Below are positions 25,366 to 39,000 of a DNA stretch of 64,000 nt, piece by piece (position 1 is the first letter of the stretch; every line of letters begins with the position of its first letter). The DNA comes from Aristolochia californica (Eukaryota; Streptophyta; Magnoliopsida; Piperales; Aristolochiaceae), in contig JARWKL010000010.1 in NCBI GenBank assembly GCA_029961685.1, forward strand, positions 26,572,067 to 26,636,066, written 5' to 3'. Made by a program: the position numbers and the translations under genes. A model generated the notes under the pieces. It worked only from the letters and a program-made list of their open reading frames with translations. It was not told the DNA's origin and did not search any database.

Positions 25366-25515
25366 TGGGTGTTATGGGACACCCTGGGGCCCTGGTGGTC
25401 CTGGGCTAAGGGTTGAGTACCTATGTCTTCTGCTTTTAACAGGCTGGTCTTTTGGGTAGTATTGGCTAGGTGCTTAACATATGGTATTAGAGCAGGCGCT
25501 ACGTCCCAACTTCGA

Positions 25516-28500
25516 TGTTATGGACTCCATAGCATCAAGAGTGGCTAACAGAAGAAGAGAAGAGATGGAGTAAACTTGTATTTCAGTACCTTAGGGGTTT
25601 AATTGTAATTTGAAGTTCCATAAGGGTCTAATTGTAATTATAAAACCTTTGATGTTTTCCTTGACCTATTTAGGGCCTCAAGTGATGGAATGAAAGCAAG
25701 CATTGATCATTTGTCTAAATGAGATCAGGTTCTCTCTCTAAAGAGGCCTAAGGTTGGAGCTCCTTCAAAGGCTCACGTCCCTTCATCATTGGGCGTTCCA
25801 AGAACCCCAAATCCTTCCCTTCTTCGTCATTCAATCTGGAAGCTAGAGGAGATCGCCGGGTGACTCGATCCATGGCTAGAGAGCCTAACATCGTGGTATC
25901 AGACAGGACCACCCTTGGTGATTCCTCTTCCCCTGCAGAAATACAAAATTTTGTGGAAGAGAACCATGCTGATCTACAATCTCAAATCAATGGCCTGGAG
26001 GGCAAATTCCAGATGTTGTTGTCACGCATGGAGGAGGGCTTTACCCAACTTTCAGTCCAGATGGCATCCTCCTCATGCCCAACAGATCATCTCAACCCTC
26101 ATCCAATGCCTCCACCTCCTCCCCTACGCCAAACACCTCCACCTCGTGGGGGCCTCAATCCAGCACCCCCTACCGTGCCAAGGAACACAAAGCTTGATTT
26201 TCCAACGTATGATGGGTCCTCCGACCCTTTAATGTGGTTGCACAGGTGTGATCATTTCTTTTCCAATCAAGGAACTCTGCCCGAAGGCAAGGTTCAATTA
26301 GTTGTCTTCCACATGCTCGATGAAGCGCTTATGTGGTTTCATCAATTCAAAAACGAGTTTGTGGTATATGATTGGGAATTTTTCAAAGAAAATTGTATGC
26401 TACGATTTGGTCCTCCGCTTCGTAGCAATCCAGTTGGGGATTTGGTCAATCTAAAATAGCTTGGTACTATAGAACAATATCAGAAATTGTTCCAAGAAAA
26501 ACTTGCTCGTGCAAGTCATTTGGTCCGGCCTGAACTTTATGTCAATTTGTTCACGGCTGGCCTGGTAGAACCCCTTCGCCTAGAAGTGGAATTGGAAACC
26601 CCCACCTCCCTCGCCCACGCCATGAATTTGGCAAGAGCATTGGAAACCAAACAGTGCCTCTTCCGAGAGTCATTAAACAAACGTCCCCCTTGGCCACCTC
26701 GCCCACAGCCCCATGGTCCTTATTCCACTAACCCTAGGCCTCAACCCAACCACCCCTCTCCACCACCACCAACAGCAGCCTTTACACCCCCACAGGGATT
26801 TATCAAACGTCTGACAAAGGCAGAAATTGATCAGAGAAGGGCTCAGGGCCTATGTTTCAATTGTGATGAAAAATTCGTCAAGGGGCATCAATGCAAAAGA
26901 CTATTTTGGGTAGAAATAGAAGACCCTTCAGAGGATGACTTTCAGGAGGATATGGACCAAACCGAGGAGGAAACACCAGAAATCTCCCTCCATGCCATGG
27001 CAGGCCTGTAGAGCACAAATACCATGCAGGTCCATGCCACCATGAAACATCATGTTCTGCTAGCACTCGTGGACTCAGGCAGCACACATAATTTTATAAG
27101 CAGCCAGGCAGCACAACAGTTGGGGTTATCACTACAGAAGAAATCAGGAATATCAGTCTCAGTGGCTAACGTGACAAGGTCACCACTGTGGGTTTCGGTT
27201 CAGCAGTGCCCTTTACTATTGAAGGTCACTCCTTTGTAGCAGATTTTTTGGTCATACCGCTGGCTGGGTTTGACCTCGTATTGGGCATTAAATGGCTACA
27301 GCGATTGGGTCCGATCTTATGGGATTTCCAATCCCTTACCATGAGTTTTAAACAGGACACCCATCCGATCACCCTCCAAAGCAATAGTGCCCAGCGGCCA
27401 TGCAGCCTCCAAACACTTTCGTTGGATCCTTCAAAAGGGGATAACTTAGCTTCATTGTTGGCGGAATATGCTGATTTATTTCTGGCACCTGCCGACCTTC
27501 CTCCTATACGAGAGTGTGATCACAGAATTTGTTTGAAAATGGGCACCGAATCAGTGGTAGTGCGTCCCTACCACTATCCCCATGTGCAAAAAGATGAGAT
27601 AGAAAGACAATGTCAACAAATGCTCCAACAAGGTATTATTCAGCCTAGTCATTCTCCTTTTTCATCCGCGGTATTGCTGGTAAAGAAATCAGATAAATCT
27701 TGGCGCTTTTGTGTGGATTATCGTGAACTCGATGCTCGCACCATCAAAGATAAATTTCCAATTCCAGTAGTCGATGAATTATTGGATGAGCTACACGGCT
27801 CTCAATTATTTACAAAGTTGGACTTGAAATCTGGCTACCATCAGATTCGGGTTTATTTGGAGGATATCGAAAAAACTGCCTTCTGCAACCACCATGGTCA
27901 CTATGAGTTCTTGGTGATGCCATTTGGGCTATCCAATGCCCAGTCCACCTTTCAAGCGCTTATGAACCAGGTATTTCGCCCTTTCTTATGGAAGCATGTT
28001 TTAGTTTTTTTTTACGATATACTGGTCTATAGCAAAACTTGGGAAGCACATTTGCACCAATTGAGACAGGTTTTCACAATTCTCCGAGCACACCATTTAT
28101 TTCCCAATCGTGCCAAATGTAACTTTGCCACATCCGAAGTAGCTTATTTGGGGCATGTGATCTCGGCATCTGGGGTGAAACCAGATTTCAGCAAGATACA
28201 ATCGGTTATGGATTGGCCCACACCTCACTCTGTTACAGCTTTGAAAGGGTTCCTTGGTCTCGCAGGGTATTATAGAAAATTTATCAAAGACTATGGTCAC
28301 GTGGCAGCGCCATTGCACAATTTACTGAAGAAGCATGCCTTTCAATGGTTTCAGTTGGCAGACTCCTCGTTTAACAACTTAAAACAGGCATTAGCGTCAG
28401 CACCAGTTCTCCAATTGCCCAACTTTGCCGAAAATTTCATCATCGAATGTGATGCATCCGGGGGAGGGATAGGTGTTGTCTTGCAGCAACAGGGTCACCC

Positions 28501-30633
28501 CATTGCCTATTTCAGCCACCATCTCGCTCCTCACCATCACAAGTTAGCCACTTATGAAAGGGAACTCATCGGTTTGGCCAAAGCCGTGCAGCATTGGAGG
28601 CCGTATCTGTGGGCAGACCTTTTGTGATCCGGACAGACCACTGTAGCCTCAAATACTTATTGGAGCAGCACCTTACTACATCCCCACAACAACATTGGCT
28701 CAGCAAATTAATGGGATTCGATTTTCAGGTGGAATACAAACCGGGTTATCTCAACCGGGTAGCAGACGCTTTGTCCCGCAGAGAACTAGGGAATTCACAC
28801 TTGCACACACTGAGCCACCCCAAGTCCCCTTTGCTAGACACAATCCGTCAGGATACTAGCCATCATCCAGATCTCCTTGCATTACAAGCTCAAATCGAAA
28901 ACCATTCCAAGGACAAGAACTGGATACTACAAGACGGTCTCATTCTATATAAAGAATGCATATATCTTCATCCTTCGTCGGTACTCTTTCCTGCCATTAT
29001 TGCCTCCTTTCATGATAGTACACATGAGGGCCAGTAGAAGACATACTTCCGCCTCAGTCGGGAGTTTTATTTGAGAGGTATGAAGCGGGTCATTGCTGAA
29101 TATGTTGCAGCATGCCAGGTCTGTCAGAGGAATAAATTTGAATCCTTACAACCCGCCGACTTGCTCCAGCCACTTCAACTTCCTTCACAGGTATGGGCAG
29201 ATCTCTCAATGGATTTTATCGATGGTCTTCCTCCTTCTGCAGGGAAATCTATTATTCTTGTTGTGGTAGACCGGTTCTCGAAATATGCCCACTTTATGGC
29301 CCTCAGCCATCCGTATACAGCAACACAAGTCGCTCAGCTCTTCATGGATAATATTGTCCGTCTCCATGGCCTTCCGGAGACCATCACCAGTGACCGTGAT
29401 GCTATCTTCACCAGTAAATTCTTGGGGGAACTATTTAAGCTCCATGGCTCTAAGTTAGCTTTTTCTTCAGGATACCACCCCTCAAACAGACGGCCAAACA
29501 GAGGTGGTTAACTACACATTGGCGATGTATTTGCGGTGCTTTGTGGGGGACACGCCCCGACAGTGGGTTCGTTGGTTAGCATGGGCAGAGTATTGTTATA
29601 ATACCTCATACCACACCGCACTGGGTTCTACCCCTTTTCGAGTTGTTTATGGATGTGAACCTCCGCGTCTACTTTCTTATGAACCGGGGTCTTCTAGGGT
29701 AGCGGCATTGGACCAAGCATTAGCCGACAGAGATGCAATGCTTGCTCAAGTCCTCTTTCAGTTACAACATTCACAAGCAACTATGAAGCATACTTATGAC
29801 AAAGGACATCGTCCCCTTTCCTTTGCACCTGGAGAATTTGTTTGGCTCAAACTTCAACCATACCGCCAACTATCTCTTGTCGCCATCAAACGCCATAAGC
29901 TTTCTCCAAAATTTTATGGGCCATTCCAGGTCATGCACCGTATTGGCACTGTGGTGTATCGTTTGAAACTACCACCAGACGCCAAGCTCCATGACGTCTT
30001 CCACGTCTCCCTTCTCAAGCTGTTCAAGGGAGACTCACCACTGCTGCATACCCCTCTGCCTCCTCTCAAAGATGGCAGGTCCATGCCCACGCCCGTTCAA
30101 ATCCTTCAAGCCAAGCGAGTTAACAATGCTTGGGAAGTGCTTGTTCGGTGGACTGACAAAGAATTGATAGAAGCCTCTTGGGAGACACTCGAGTCCTTCC
30201 AGACTCTATTCCCCACTTTCGAGCTTGAGGACAAGCTCTTTCTTCAGGAGGGGGGTGATGTTATGGACTCCATAGCATCAAGAGCGGCTAACTGGAGAAG
30301 AGAAGAGATGGAGTAAACTTGTATTTCAGGACCTTAGGGGTTTAATTGTAATTTGAAGTTCCTTAAGGGCCTAATTGTAATTATAGAACCTTTGATGTTT
30401 TCCTTGACCTATTTAGGGCGTCAAGTGATGGAATGAAAGCAAGCATTGATCATTAGTCTAAATGAGATCAGGTTCTCTCTCTAAAGAGGCCTAAGGTTGG
30501 AGCTCCTTCAAAGGCTCACGTCCCTTCATCATTGGGCATTCCAAGAACCTCAAATCCTTCCCTTCTTCATCATTCAATCTGGAAGCTAGAGGAGATCACC
30601 TGGTGACTCGATCCATGGCTAGAGAGCCTAACA
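25516..30633 (+). mobile_element. Reina-like chromovirus B, complete 5.1-kb element
   Basis: LTRs are 25516-25890 and 30259-30633, both 375 bp and beginning TGTTATGGACTCCATAGC. The primer site TGGTATCAGACA starts at 25894. The flanks are TTCGA at 25511-25515 and TTCGA at 30634-30638, an exact 5-bp duplication inside the TRIM interior. By my manual count the LTRs differ at about 14 of 375 positions, fewer than those of A, which fits its inner position. It carries one gag-pol frame ending in a chromodomain. Confidence 0.93.
25872..30316 (+). pseudogene. Chromovirus B gag-pol with chromodomain
   Basis: The first ATG of the frame (25872) is inside the 5' LTR. The domains are as follows. Gag carries FPTYDGSSD. 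The zinc knuckle is CFNCDEKFVKGHQC (about 26851). The protease has DSGSTHNF. In RT the catalytic pair at 28013-28018 is Tyr-Asp instead of Asp-Asp. RNase H has IIECDASGG. The integrase core has SMDFIDG, SDRDAIF and, after a frame break near 29480, the conserved EVV. A chromodomain-like tail starts PTPVQILQAKRV and continues LVRWTDKELIEASWE. Stops lie at 26457, 27009 and 29035; frameshifts lie near 27185, 28600 and 29480. The last frame runs 18 codons into the 3' LTR, ending at 30316. Confidence 0.92.
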
Positions 30634-30929
30634 TTCGAGTCCCCGTGTGTGCAGGTGGACCGTACAAAAGGAGTGACAGGTATTAAGTCCTAGTGGGTCG
30701 TCGTGGAAGAGTGGGCAGCCGTGGGCGTCGGCCCTTGAAGGGGGGGTGGGGTTAATGTGATGGGCGTTACACCCAACCTAGGATGTTATGGGACACCCTG
30801 GGGGGGCCACTGGGTGTTATGGGACACCCTAGGGCCCTGGTGGTCCTGGGCTAAGGGTTGAGTACCTATGTCTTCCGCTCCTAATAGGCCGGTCTTTTGG
30901 GTAGTATTGGCTAGGTGCTTAACATATTA

Positions 30930-32836
30930 TAGAAAATTTATCCAATCTTATGGCCAGATAGCAGCACCACTCAACAACCTTCTCAAAAAACATGCATTCA
31001 ACTGGTCTTCCTCAGCGGATTAGGCCTTTCAGCTGTTAAAGGAGGCCTTAGACTCAGCGCCTGTACTACAATTACTAGATTTTGATGAAGACTTTGTGGT
31101 GGAATGTGATGCGTCCGATGGAGGTATTGGTGTAATGTTACAACAATTGGGACACCCCATTGCTTATTTCAGCCGCTAGTTGGGACAACACCACCACAAG
31201 TTAGCGCCATATGAGAGGGAACTGATTGGGTTAGCCAAGGCTGTCCAACATTGGCGACCTTATCTCTGGGGACGGCCATTTCTCATTCGTATAGATCATT
31301 GCAGCCTCAAGTATCTTCTTGAACAATGCCTCACGACATCACCACAGCAGCGTTGGTTGACTAAACTCATGGGCTTCGATTTTACAGTTCAATATAAGCC
31401 AGGCAGTTTGAATTTGAGGGCTGATGCTTTGTCTCGTCGGGACATTCCAGAACCACACATTTATGCTATCAGCAACCCACATTCACTTTTGCTGGATTTT
31501 ATTCATGAGGAGACACATCAATATCCAGAACTTATTTCATTATATCAGGACATTCAGCAAGGGACAACAACTCATCATTGGACGATTCAAGACCGTCTTA
31601 TACTCTACAAAAACAAGATTTTTATGCATCACACATCCCCACTTCTTCACACCATTTTATCTTCTATCCATGATAGCACACATGAGGGTCGACAGAAAAC
31701 ATATTTTCGTATTAGTCGGGAATTTTATTGGAGGGGCATGAAGAGCACGATTGCTGATTATGTAGTTGCTTGTTAGATTTGTCAACGAAACAAGGCCGAA
31801 TCTTTAAGTCCTGTCGGCCTACTACAACCTCTGCTGCTACCGTCTCAAATCTGGTCCGACATTTCAATGGACTTCATTGATGGCGCATCCATATACTGCT
31901 GCTCATGTAGCTCAGTTATTTATGGACCACATTGTTTGATTGCACGGAATTCCAGCATCCATTATCAGTGACAGGGATGCCATTTTTACCAGTACCTTTT
32001 GGAAAGAATTATTCAACTTACAGGGCACCCAATTGGTATTTTCTTTTGCATATCATCTACATATTGATGGACAAATCGAGGTCGTCAATCGCACGATTCA
32101 AATATATCTTCGTTGTTTTGTGGGAGACTCACCTAAACGGTGGGTTAAGTGGCTATCCTGTGCAGAATTTTTCTATAACACCTCTTACCACGGTGCACTG
32201 AGAACTACTCCTTTCAGGGTAGTTTATGGCAGAGATCCACCTCGTCTATTATCCTATGAACCAGGGGCATCCAAAGTTGTCACTTTGGACCAAGTGTTAG
32301 CTGAAAGAGACGCTATGCTCACTGAGGTACGTACTCATCTCCAGGAGGCCCAACACACTATGAAGCTCTATTATGATAAGAAGCACCGTGAGGTCTATTA
32401 TTCCCCAAGAGATTATGTGTGGTTAAAGCTCCAACACTACCGCCAGCTGTCCCTAACTACCTCCAAGCGCCATAAGCTTTCTCCAAAATATTATGGTCCA
32501 TTTCAGGTGTTGGACCAAATTGGCCCAATGGCCTACCGCTTGCAGCTACCAACCGAGGCAAAGATACATAATGTATTTCACGTTTCCCAATTGAAGCCAT
32601 TCCATGGCTACTCGCCCTTATTGCACACAACTCTGCCGCCACTCCATGAAGGCAGAGTCCTTTCTACTCCAGCTCAGGTATTGAAAGCACGCCACATTCA
32701 AGGCGATAGGGAAATTCTAGTCCAGTGGGTAGATGCAGACCCCAGTGACACGACATGGGAGCCATTATCAGCATTTCGACTTCTCTACCCTTCCTTCGAC
32801 CTTGAGGACAAGCTCTTTCTCCAGGAGGGGGGGTGA
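30930..32836 (+). pseudogene. Chromovirus A RNase H-integrase-chromodomain, decayed
   Basis: This continues A after the TRIM. It opens with RKFIQSYGQIAAPLNNLLKK, then RNase H (VVECDASDGGIGV and TDHCSLKYLLE-type wording) and an integrase zinc finger with HDSTHEGR. The integrase core has SMDFIDG, but about 40 residues following it are missing (near 31880). SDRDAIFTSTFW and EVVNRTI are present later. The chromodomain (STPAQVLKARHI and ILVQWVDADPSDTTWE) ends at a TGA overlapping the polypurine tract. Stops at 31177 and 31774 replace glutamine codons that are conserved in the sister copies. Confidence 0.88.
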
Positions 32837-33249
32837 TGTTATGGACTCAATAGCATCACGAGTTACCAGCAGGCGTAGGAATTAATTAATGTGGTTTTCA
32901 ATTTTCATGTAATTGATTTTGGTTTGGTTTGGTTTAGAATTTATTTGGCTTGAACTAGTGACCCAAGGGTCTGAATTGTATTTGGTGTCCTCAACCCTAT
33001 TTAAGGGGATGACTAGGTTAATGAAAGTTAGCAATTGAGTTATAATTTAGCCTAGAGTAAATTAGTTAACAGGTCGAGAGCTCCTTCAAGCTCTTCCCCG
33101 TTTTCCCCAATTCCCCTTTCCGAAATTCTTTCTTGATCACTCCATCAATCAACCTCAACGTCAAGCAAGGCAATGGAAGGAAGAGAAGAGAGGAGGTTGA
33201 CAAGATCCATGGCTCGTGTGGATCCTAACACTTTTCCATAAATGCAACA

Positions 33250-35677
33250 ACTTTCGTTGACAATTTTACCCAAGTGACTTGGTTTTTTTATTTAAAGAAC
33301 AATCATAAATTCTTTCTATTTTAAAAACTTTCATGCAATGGTAATGACACAATTTTGGAAGAAAATTCAAATCCTTAGATCCGATAATTCTAAAGAATAC
33401 TTTTCTAATGATTTCAAATCATTTTTGAGGGTAATGGGCTTGTTCATCAAACATCATGTGTCTATACCCCTCAACAAAATGGTGTTGCTGGAAGACAGAA
33501 TCATCACCTCCTTGAAGTTGCTTGAGGCCTCTACTCCATGAAGGTAACCTAATTTAATTGGCCTCATAGTATTCTTACATCATGCTTTCTCATCAATAGG
33601 TTACCTTCATCAGTGCTTAGCAGTCAAACTCCATATTCTTTTTTGTTTCATGGTGAATATCCTTTTTCTCTTCCTCTTAAAGTGTTTGGTTGCACATGTT
33701 TTTTTCATGATACTTACCACAAAAAAGTAGACTAGATCCTCGGTCTCTGAGGTGTATTTTTTGGGGGTATTCTTGAACTTAGAAATGATATATTTTTTAT
33801 AATCATACCCTTCAGATGTTGATGGTATCTCAAGATGTGACTTTCTTTGAAGACACTTCCTTCTACTCCTAACATGAGGCTCCTCCAAGATTTACATTTC
33901 CTCCTACCACTACATGCCCACTAGTGCCGTTCACTGGAGATATTACTCAACCCCTACAGCACCGGCCGTCCCCTCACCTGTGGAGGTGACGGATCCACCC
34001 GAGGTAAGACTTTCTCCTCCTCCTATGTTTGGGCCTGAATTTGATGCTCGACTTATTGTGTTATGAAAGGAACGTTGTTCTTGTGCTACATCTCATCCAA
34101 TTGCCAATTTTATGTCTTCTCATTGCTTATCTTCTGAGTGTATTAAATTTTTTGCTTCTCTTTCATTTGTTTCCATTCCACAATCCTATCCGAAGGCCCT
34201 GAACCATCCAGGATGGAAGGCGGCTATGGATGAAGAAATGCATGCCTTATATGAAAATCTGATCGGTTGGTTGTAAATGGGTATTTACTGTGAAACACAA
34301 CCCAGATGGGTTGGCTACTCATCTTAAATCACAACTTATTGAAAAAGGTTACACTCAGTGCTATGGGATAGATTATGAAAAGACTTTCTCTCAAGTTGAA
34401 AAATTGAATTCGGTACGTATTATCCTATCTATTGTTATTAACTCATCATGGCCCATATATCACTTGATGTAAAAAATGCATTTTTCAATGGTGATATACG
34501 TGAAACAATTTTTATGGTCCAAACACTTGGATATGTGGTTGAGGGGAGTCCGTATATCGGTTAAAGAAATATTTATATGGGCTTAAATAGTCCCCTCGAT
34601 CCCAGTTTGATAAATCCAGTCAAACGCTTCTACGATTTGGCTTTCATCGGTGTTCGGTTGATCACTCAGTATATGTTAAAGATACTATCAAAGGGAAGAT
34701 ATTATTGGTCATGTATGTTGATGATATTATCTTGACCGGGAATGATGCTCATAGTATACAAGAAGTGTAGAATATGATATGTAAATAGTTCAAGACTAAA
34801 GATCTGGGTAAGCTCAAATATTTTATGGGTATACAAGTCCTTCAGTCAAAACATGGGATAGTATTGTCTCAAGGAAAATATACCTTGGATCTTTTTGAAG
34901 AAACAGGAATGAATCGTTGTAGACCAGATGATACACCTATGGATACGAATGAAAAATTGTGTGCTATGAGTAGAAAAGATGTTGACACTGGCAAATATCA
35001 AAGAATCGTGGGAAAATTGATCTATCTCACAGTAACCAGACCAGATATATCATATGCTATGAGTGTGGTAAGTCAATTCATGCATAAACCAAAAATTACT
35101 CATTGTAAAGCTTTGGAGAGAATACCATGATGCCTAAAAGGTACTCCAAGAAGAGGATTTCTATATAAAAAACATGGACACTTAAATATAGAAGGCTTCT
35201 CATATGCAAATTGGGTTGGATCACCCGAAAATAGAAAATCTACGTCTAGGTCTTGTACTCTTGTTGGGAGGAACTTGGTCACATGGAAAATCAAAAAGAA
35301 AAATGTGGTTGCAAGATCTAGTGCTGAAGCTAAATACCGAGCTATGGCCCACACTATAAGTGAACTTTTATGGATAAAGACTCTTCTTATTGCATTGTGA
35401 TTTTATAAAGGAGGTTCTATGGGCCTACATTATGCTAATCAAGCAGCTATTTATATTATGTCAAATCCAGTCTTCCATGAAAGAACTAAACATATTGAGG
35501 TAGATTGTCATTTTATACGACAAAAGTTTCAAGAAGGAATAATCTCTCTTCAATATGTTGCATCTCAAGAGCAAGTAGTTGATATCCTCAGCAAATCGGT
35601 TACATCCAAAATTTTATCTTAAATATGTGGCAAGGTGGGTATTTATGATGTATTTTCTCCTCCAGTTTGAGGGGCAG
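33250..35677 (+). pseudogene. Copia E: integrase-RT-RNase H remnant
   Basis: The 3' part of a Copia polyprotein starts abruptly after the LTR of Copia D. Integrase wording TFVDNFTQVTWFFYLKN (33250) and TPQQNGVAG (33470) is followed by a degraded linker. RT appears at about 34270 (GCKWVFTVKHNPDG), with the catalytic YVDDI near 34717. RNase H reads through VVARSSAEAKYRAMA and ends IYDVFSPP before a stop. There are many stops and shifts. The SSAEAEYRAMA-like block separates it from the Tork-like Copia at the window's left end. Confidence 0.85.
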
Positions 35678-36007
35678 TGTTGGAAGTGGGCTCAAGCCCA
35701 CAAGCTCAAGGCTAGAAGCCCACACATCAAAGGAGTGGCAAAGTGGTAATTTATGATAAGTTCCTTAAGGATGGCATAAAGATGTAAATACGTTGTCTGA
35801 TTATGTCTTTTAATCTATTGGGTTGTAGCCCTATGGGTATTGCAACACTATAAATAAGAGATTTGGCTAAGAGGTAAGGCATTCAACCCTTCTCCTCTCC
35901 TTCAGAAATAGTCCAACCACCCTCTCTTCTCCCTTGACGCATTCTCTCCTTCCCTTAATCCAAATTCTCCTCTCTCATGTCCTTCTCTTCCCTCTCTCCT
36001 CACTCTC

Positions 36008-39000
36008 TTTTATGGACTCCATAGCATCACAAGTTATCCATAGGCATAGGAATTAAATTATGTCAATTTACTTTTCATGTAATTTCAATTCGGTTTGGTT
36101 TAGTTTATTTGGGTTGGTTCACTTTGGGTTGGTTTAGTGTAATGTGGCGTGAACCACTTGACCTATGGGTCATCTTTATAATTTCGTCCTCAACCCTATT
36201 TAGGGTGACGTGAATGAGAAGAGAGGCAAGTATTGAGAAAATTATATTTTACTGGTCTGATTCTCCCTTAGAGGTCAAGGTCAGATTCTCCCTTTGAGGT
36301 CCAAGGTTGAGCTTCCTCCAAAGCTCCTTCATTCTAATTGAGTTCCACCATTACTCGTTCAAGAAACAGGAATTCTCTTCCAACGTCAAGATCATCCATG
36401 GAGGGAAGAGAGGAAAGAAGGGTGACTCGATCCATGGCAAGGGAAGAACCTAACATCGTGGTATCAGATAGGTCCACCCTTGGGGATTCCTCTTCCCCTG
36501 AAGATTTGAGACAATTCGTGGAAGATACAAGGCAGAGGATAGACAACCAGGCTCATGCCTTGGAAGAGGTGCGTCAAACAACCTCTGATTTGCGTGAGGC
36601 AATAAAATCAATGGATGCTGCCATCCAAGCTCTCCTCCGGCGACAAGAGGAACATGATACACGAGCCCACCCACCAGCTGCATACTCTCCACCTCCTCCC
36701 CCACAACCACCAATGTGTCAACACCATTCCCATATGGGGTCTGTCGTTCAAGGAGCAAACATTGCGCCCAGGTATTTAAAACTTGACTTTCCTACGTATG
36801 ATGGGTATAAGGACCCTTTGATTTGGTTAGCCAAGTGTAATCAGTTCTTTTATCATCAAAAAACACCTACGGATGAGAAAGTGTATTTGGCAGCCTACCA
36901 CATGCTCGATGAAGCGCTTCTATGGTACCACCAATTCCGAAATGACCAAGTGGTTCAGGATTGAGCAACTTTTAAACAATCTTGCATGATGCGATTTGGT
37001 CCTCCAGCTAGTAGCAATCCATTGGGAGAATTAATCAATTACAAACAAACTGGAACGCTAGAGGTGTACCAAAAGACCTTCCAAGAAAGGTTAGCCCGGG
37101 CAAACCAGTTTGTTAGCCACACACAGTATGTTCATATTTTTACTGCTGGTTTGACAAAAGCTCTGCGATTAGAAGTTGAATTACATGCTCCTACAAATTT
37201 AAACCACGCTATGAATTTAGCCAGGGCCATTGAGCACAAACAGCGTGTTCTAAAGGAGTCACTGGTCAGAAAACCAGCTTGGCCTGGGAGGCACAATGCC
37301 TCAGCGCCAAACCCTTCCTATGGACCTCGAAGATTTAGAGACAGTGCAGCCCCACGCCCAGACATCTCTAATTCGGCTCCACCTGCTCCGTACTTCAAAA
37401 ACTTACTAGACAGGAAATGGAACAGAGAAAGGCCAAGGGCCTCTATTTTAACTGTGATGAACAGTATGTCATTGGCCACCAGTGCAAAAGATTATTCAGT
37501 ATATGTCTGTGGGAGGAAGGAGAAGAAATACCACCAGAGGAGGAAATTGAGGAAACTGACCAAGAAGGTCCAAAGATTTCCCTTCATGCTATGATAGGTC
37601 TACGCAGTTCAAGCACAATGCAGGTTAAAGCCCAATTACATCATTTACAGTTACTGGCTTTAGTGGACTCGGGCAGTACACATAATTCCATCAGTCAACA
37701 GGTGACAGAACAGCTTGGGTTAGTAGTACAGCAACAGACCGGTCTTTCTGTATCAGTAGCCAATGGGGCTAAAATTACTAGTGTAGGCATATCACTAGCA
37801 ACACACTTTGATATTGAAGGATATGCATTTGTTGCAGATTTTCTGGTGATTCCACTATCAGGATTCGATTTGGTGCTAGGAATTAAATGGCTCCAATTGT
37901 TGGAACCAATACTATGGGATTTCCAAGCTCTGACCATGTCATTTATAGAGGACAACCATTAGATTATATTGCATGGCACACAAGCACCACTCACCTGCGC
38001 ACTACAGGTTGCCGAGGTCCAGTCCACACACACATGTAAGTTATCTCACTTACTTACAGAATTTGAAGATATCTTTCAAGACCCTTCTGCCTTACCGCCA
38101 CTTAGGCATTGTGATCACCGTATCCGTTTGAAAATGGGTACCGAGCCAGTAGTGGTGCGTCCGTATCGTTACCCTCACTTACAGAAGGATGAGATTGAAA
38201 GGTAGTGCGAGCAGATGTTAGCACAGGGTATTATTCAGCCCAGCAAATCTCTTTTTTCTTCACCGGTATTACTAGTCCGCAAGCATGATAAGTCATGGAG
38301 GTTCTGTGTGGATTACTGACAACTCAATTCCCATACGATTAAAGATAAATTCCCTATTCCAGTGGTGGACGAGCTGTTAGATGAGCTCCATGGAGCTACT
38401 ATTTTTACTAAACTCGATTTGAAATCGGGCTATCATCAAATCCGAGTTCATCCATCAGATGTGGAAAAAACAGCGTTTCGCATGCATCACGGCCATTTTG
38501 AATTCCTCGTAATGCCATTTGGTCTGTCAAATGCGCCTTCCACCTTCCAGGCCCTCATGAATGAGGTATTTTCCTCTCTCTTAAGAAAGAATGTATTGGT
38601 ATTTTTCGACGATATTTTGTTCTACATCAACAACTGGGAAGAACATCTTCAACACCTTCATTAGGTATTTTCTCTTATACGATCACATCATTTGGTTTTA
38701 AATCAGTCAAAATGTTCGATTGGCACATCGGAAGTGGCATAATTGGGCCACATTATTTTAGCAGCAGGGGTGCAGGTAGACCAGAGTAAGATACAGGTGG
38801 TCACCGAGTGGCCTATTCCTACCTCTATTACAGCCTTAAGAGGATTTTTGGGCCTAGCTGGATATTATAGAAAATTTATTCGTAGCTATAGCCAACTTGC
38901 AGCTCCGCCCAACAATCTTCTCAAGAAAAATGCTTTTACTTGGTCAGAGACAGCAGCTCATTCCTTTCAGCAATTGAAAGACGCCTTGTCATCAGCCCCA

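Larger units (their letters stand above)
25286..30924 (+). mobile_element. TRIM-type short LTR element with chromovirus B inside it
   Basis: LTR 1 is 25286-25479 and LTR 2 is 30756-30924. Both end TTGGCTAGGTGCTTAACA. A tRNA-Met-type primer site (TGGTATTAGAGC) lies at 25482-25493, and a G-rich polypurine tract precedes LTR 2. The flanks are TATTA at 25281-25285 and TATTA at 30925-30929, an exact duplication. The duplication restores GYYRKFI of chromovirus A. Without B the internal part is only about 160 bp and has no coding capacity. LTR 1 holds a run of 33 G (25330-25362) where LTR 2 has seven. Confidence 0.88.
22492..33230 (+). mobile_element. Reina-like chromovirus A, split by a TRIM and chromovirus B
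   Basis: The 5' LTR is 22492-22884 (TGTTATGGACTC to CCTAACA). The tRNA-Met-type primer site TGGTATCAGACA starts at 22888. The 3' LTR is 32837-33230. Coding sequence runs 22827-25280 and resumes at 30930. The short LTRs, the chromodomain-like C-terminus and a net length near 5 kb point to the Reina clade. The flanks are T-rich (GTCTT and CTTTT) and give no clean 5-bp duplication, but joining them restores the 3' end of the Copia D LTR. By eye the LTRs differ at roughly 18 of 393 positions. Confidence 0.85.
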
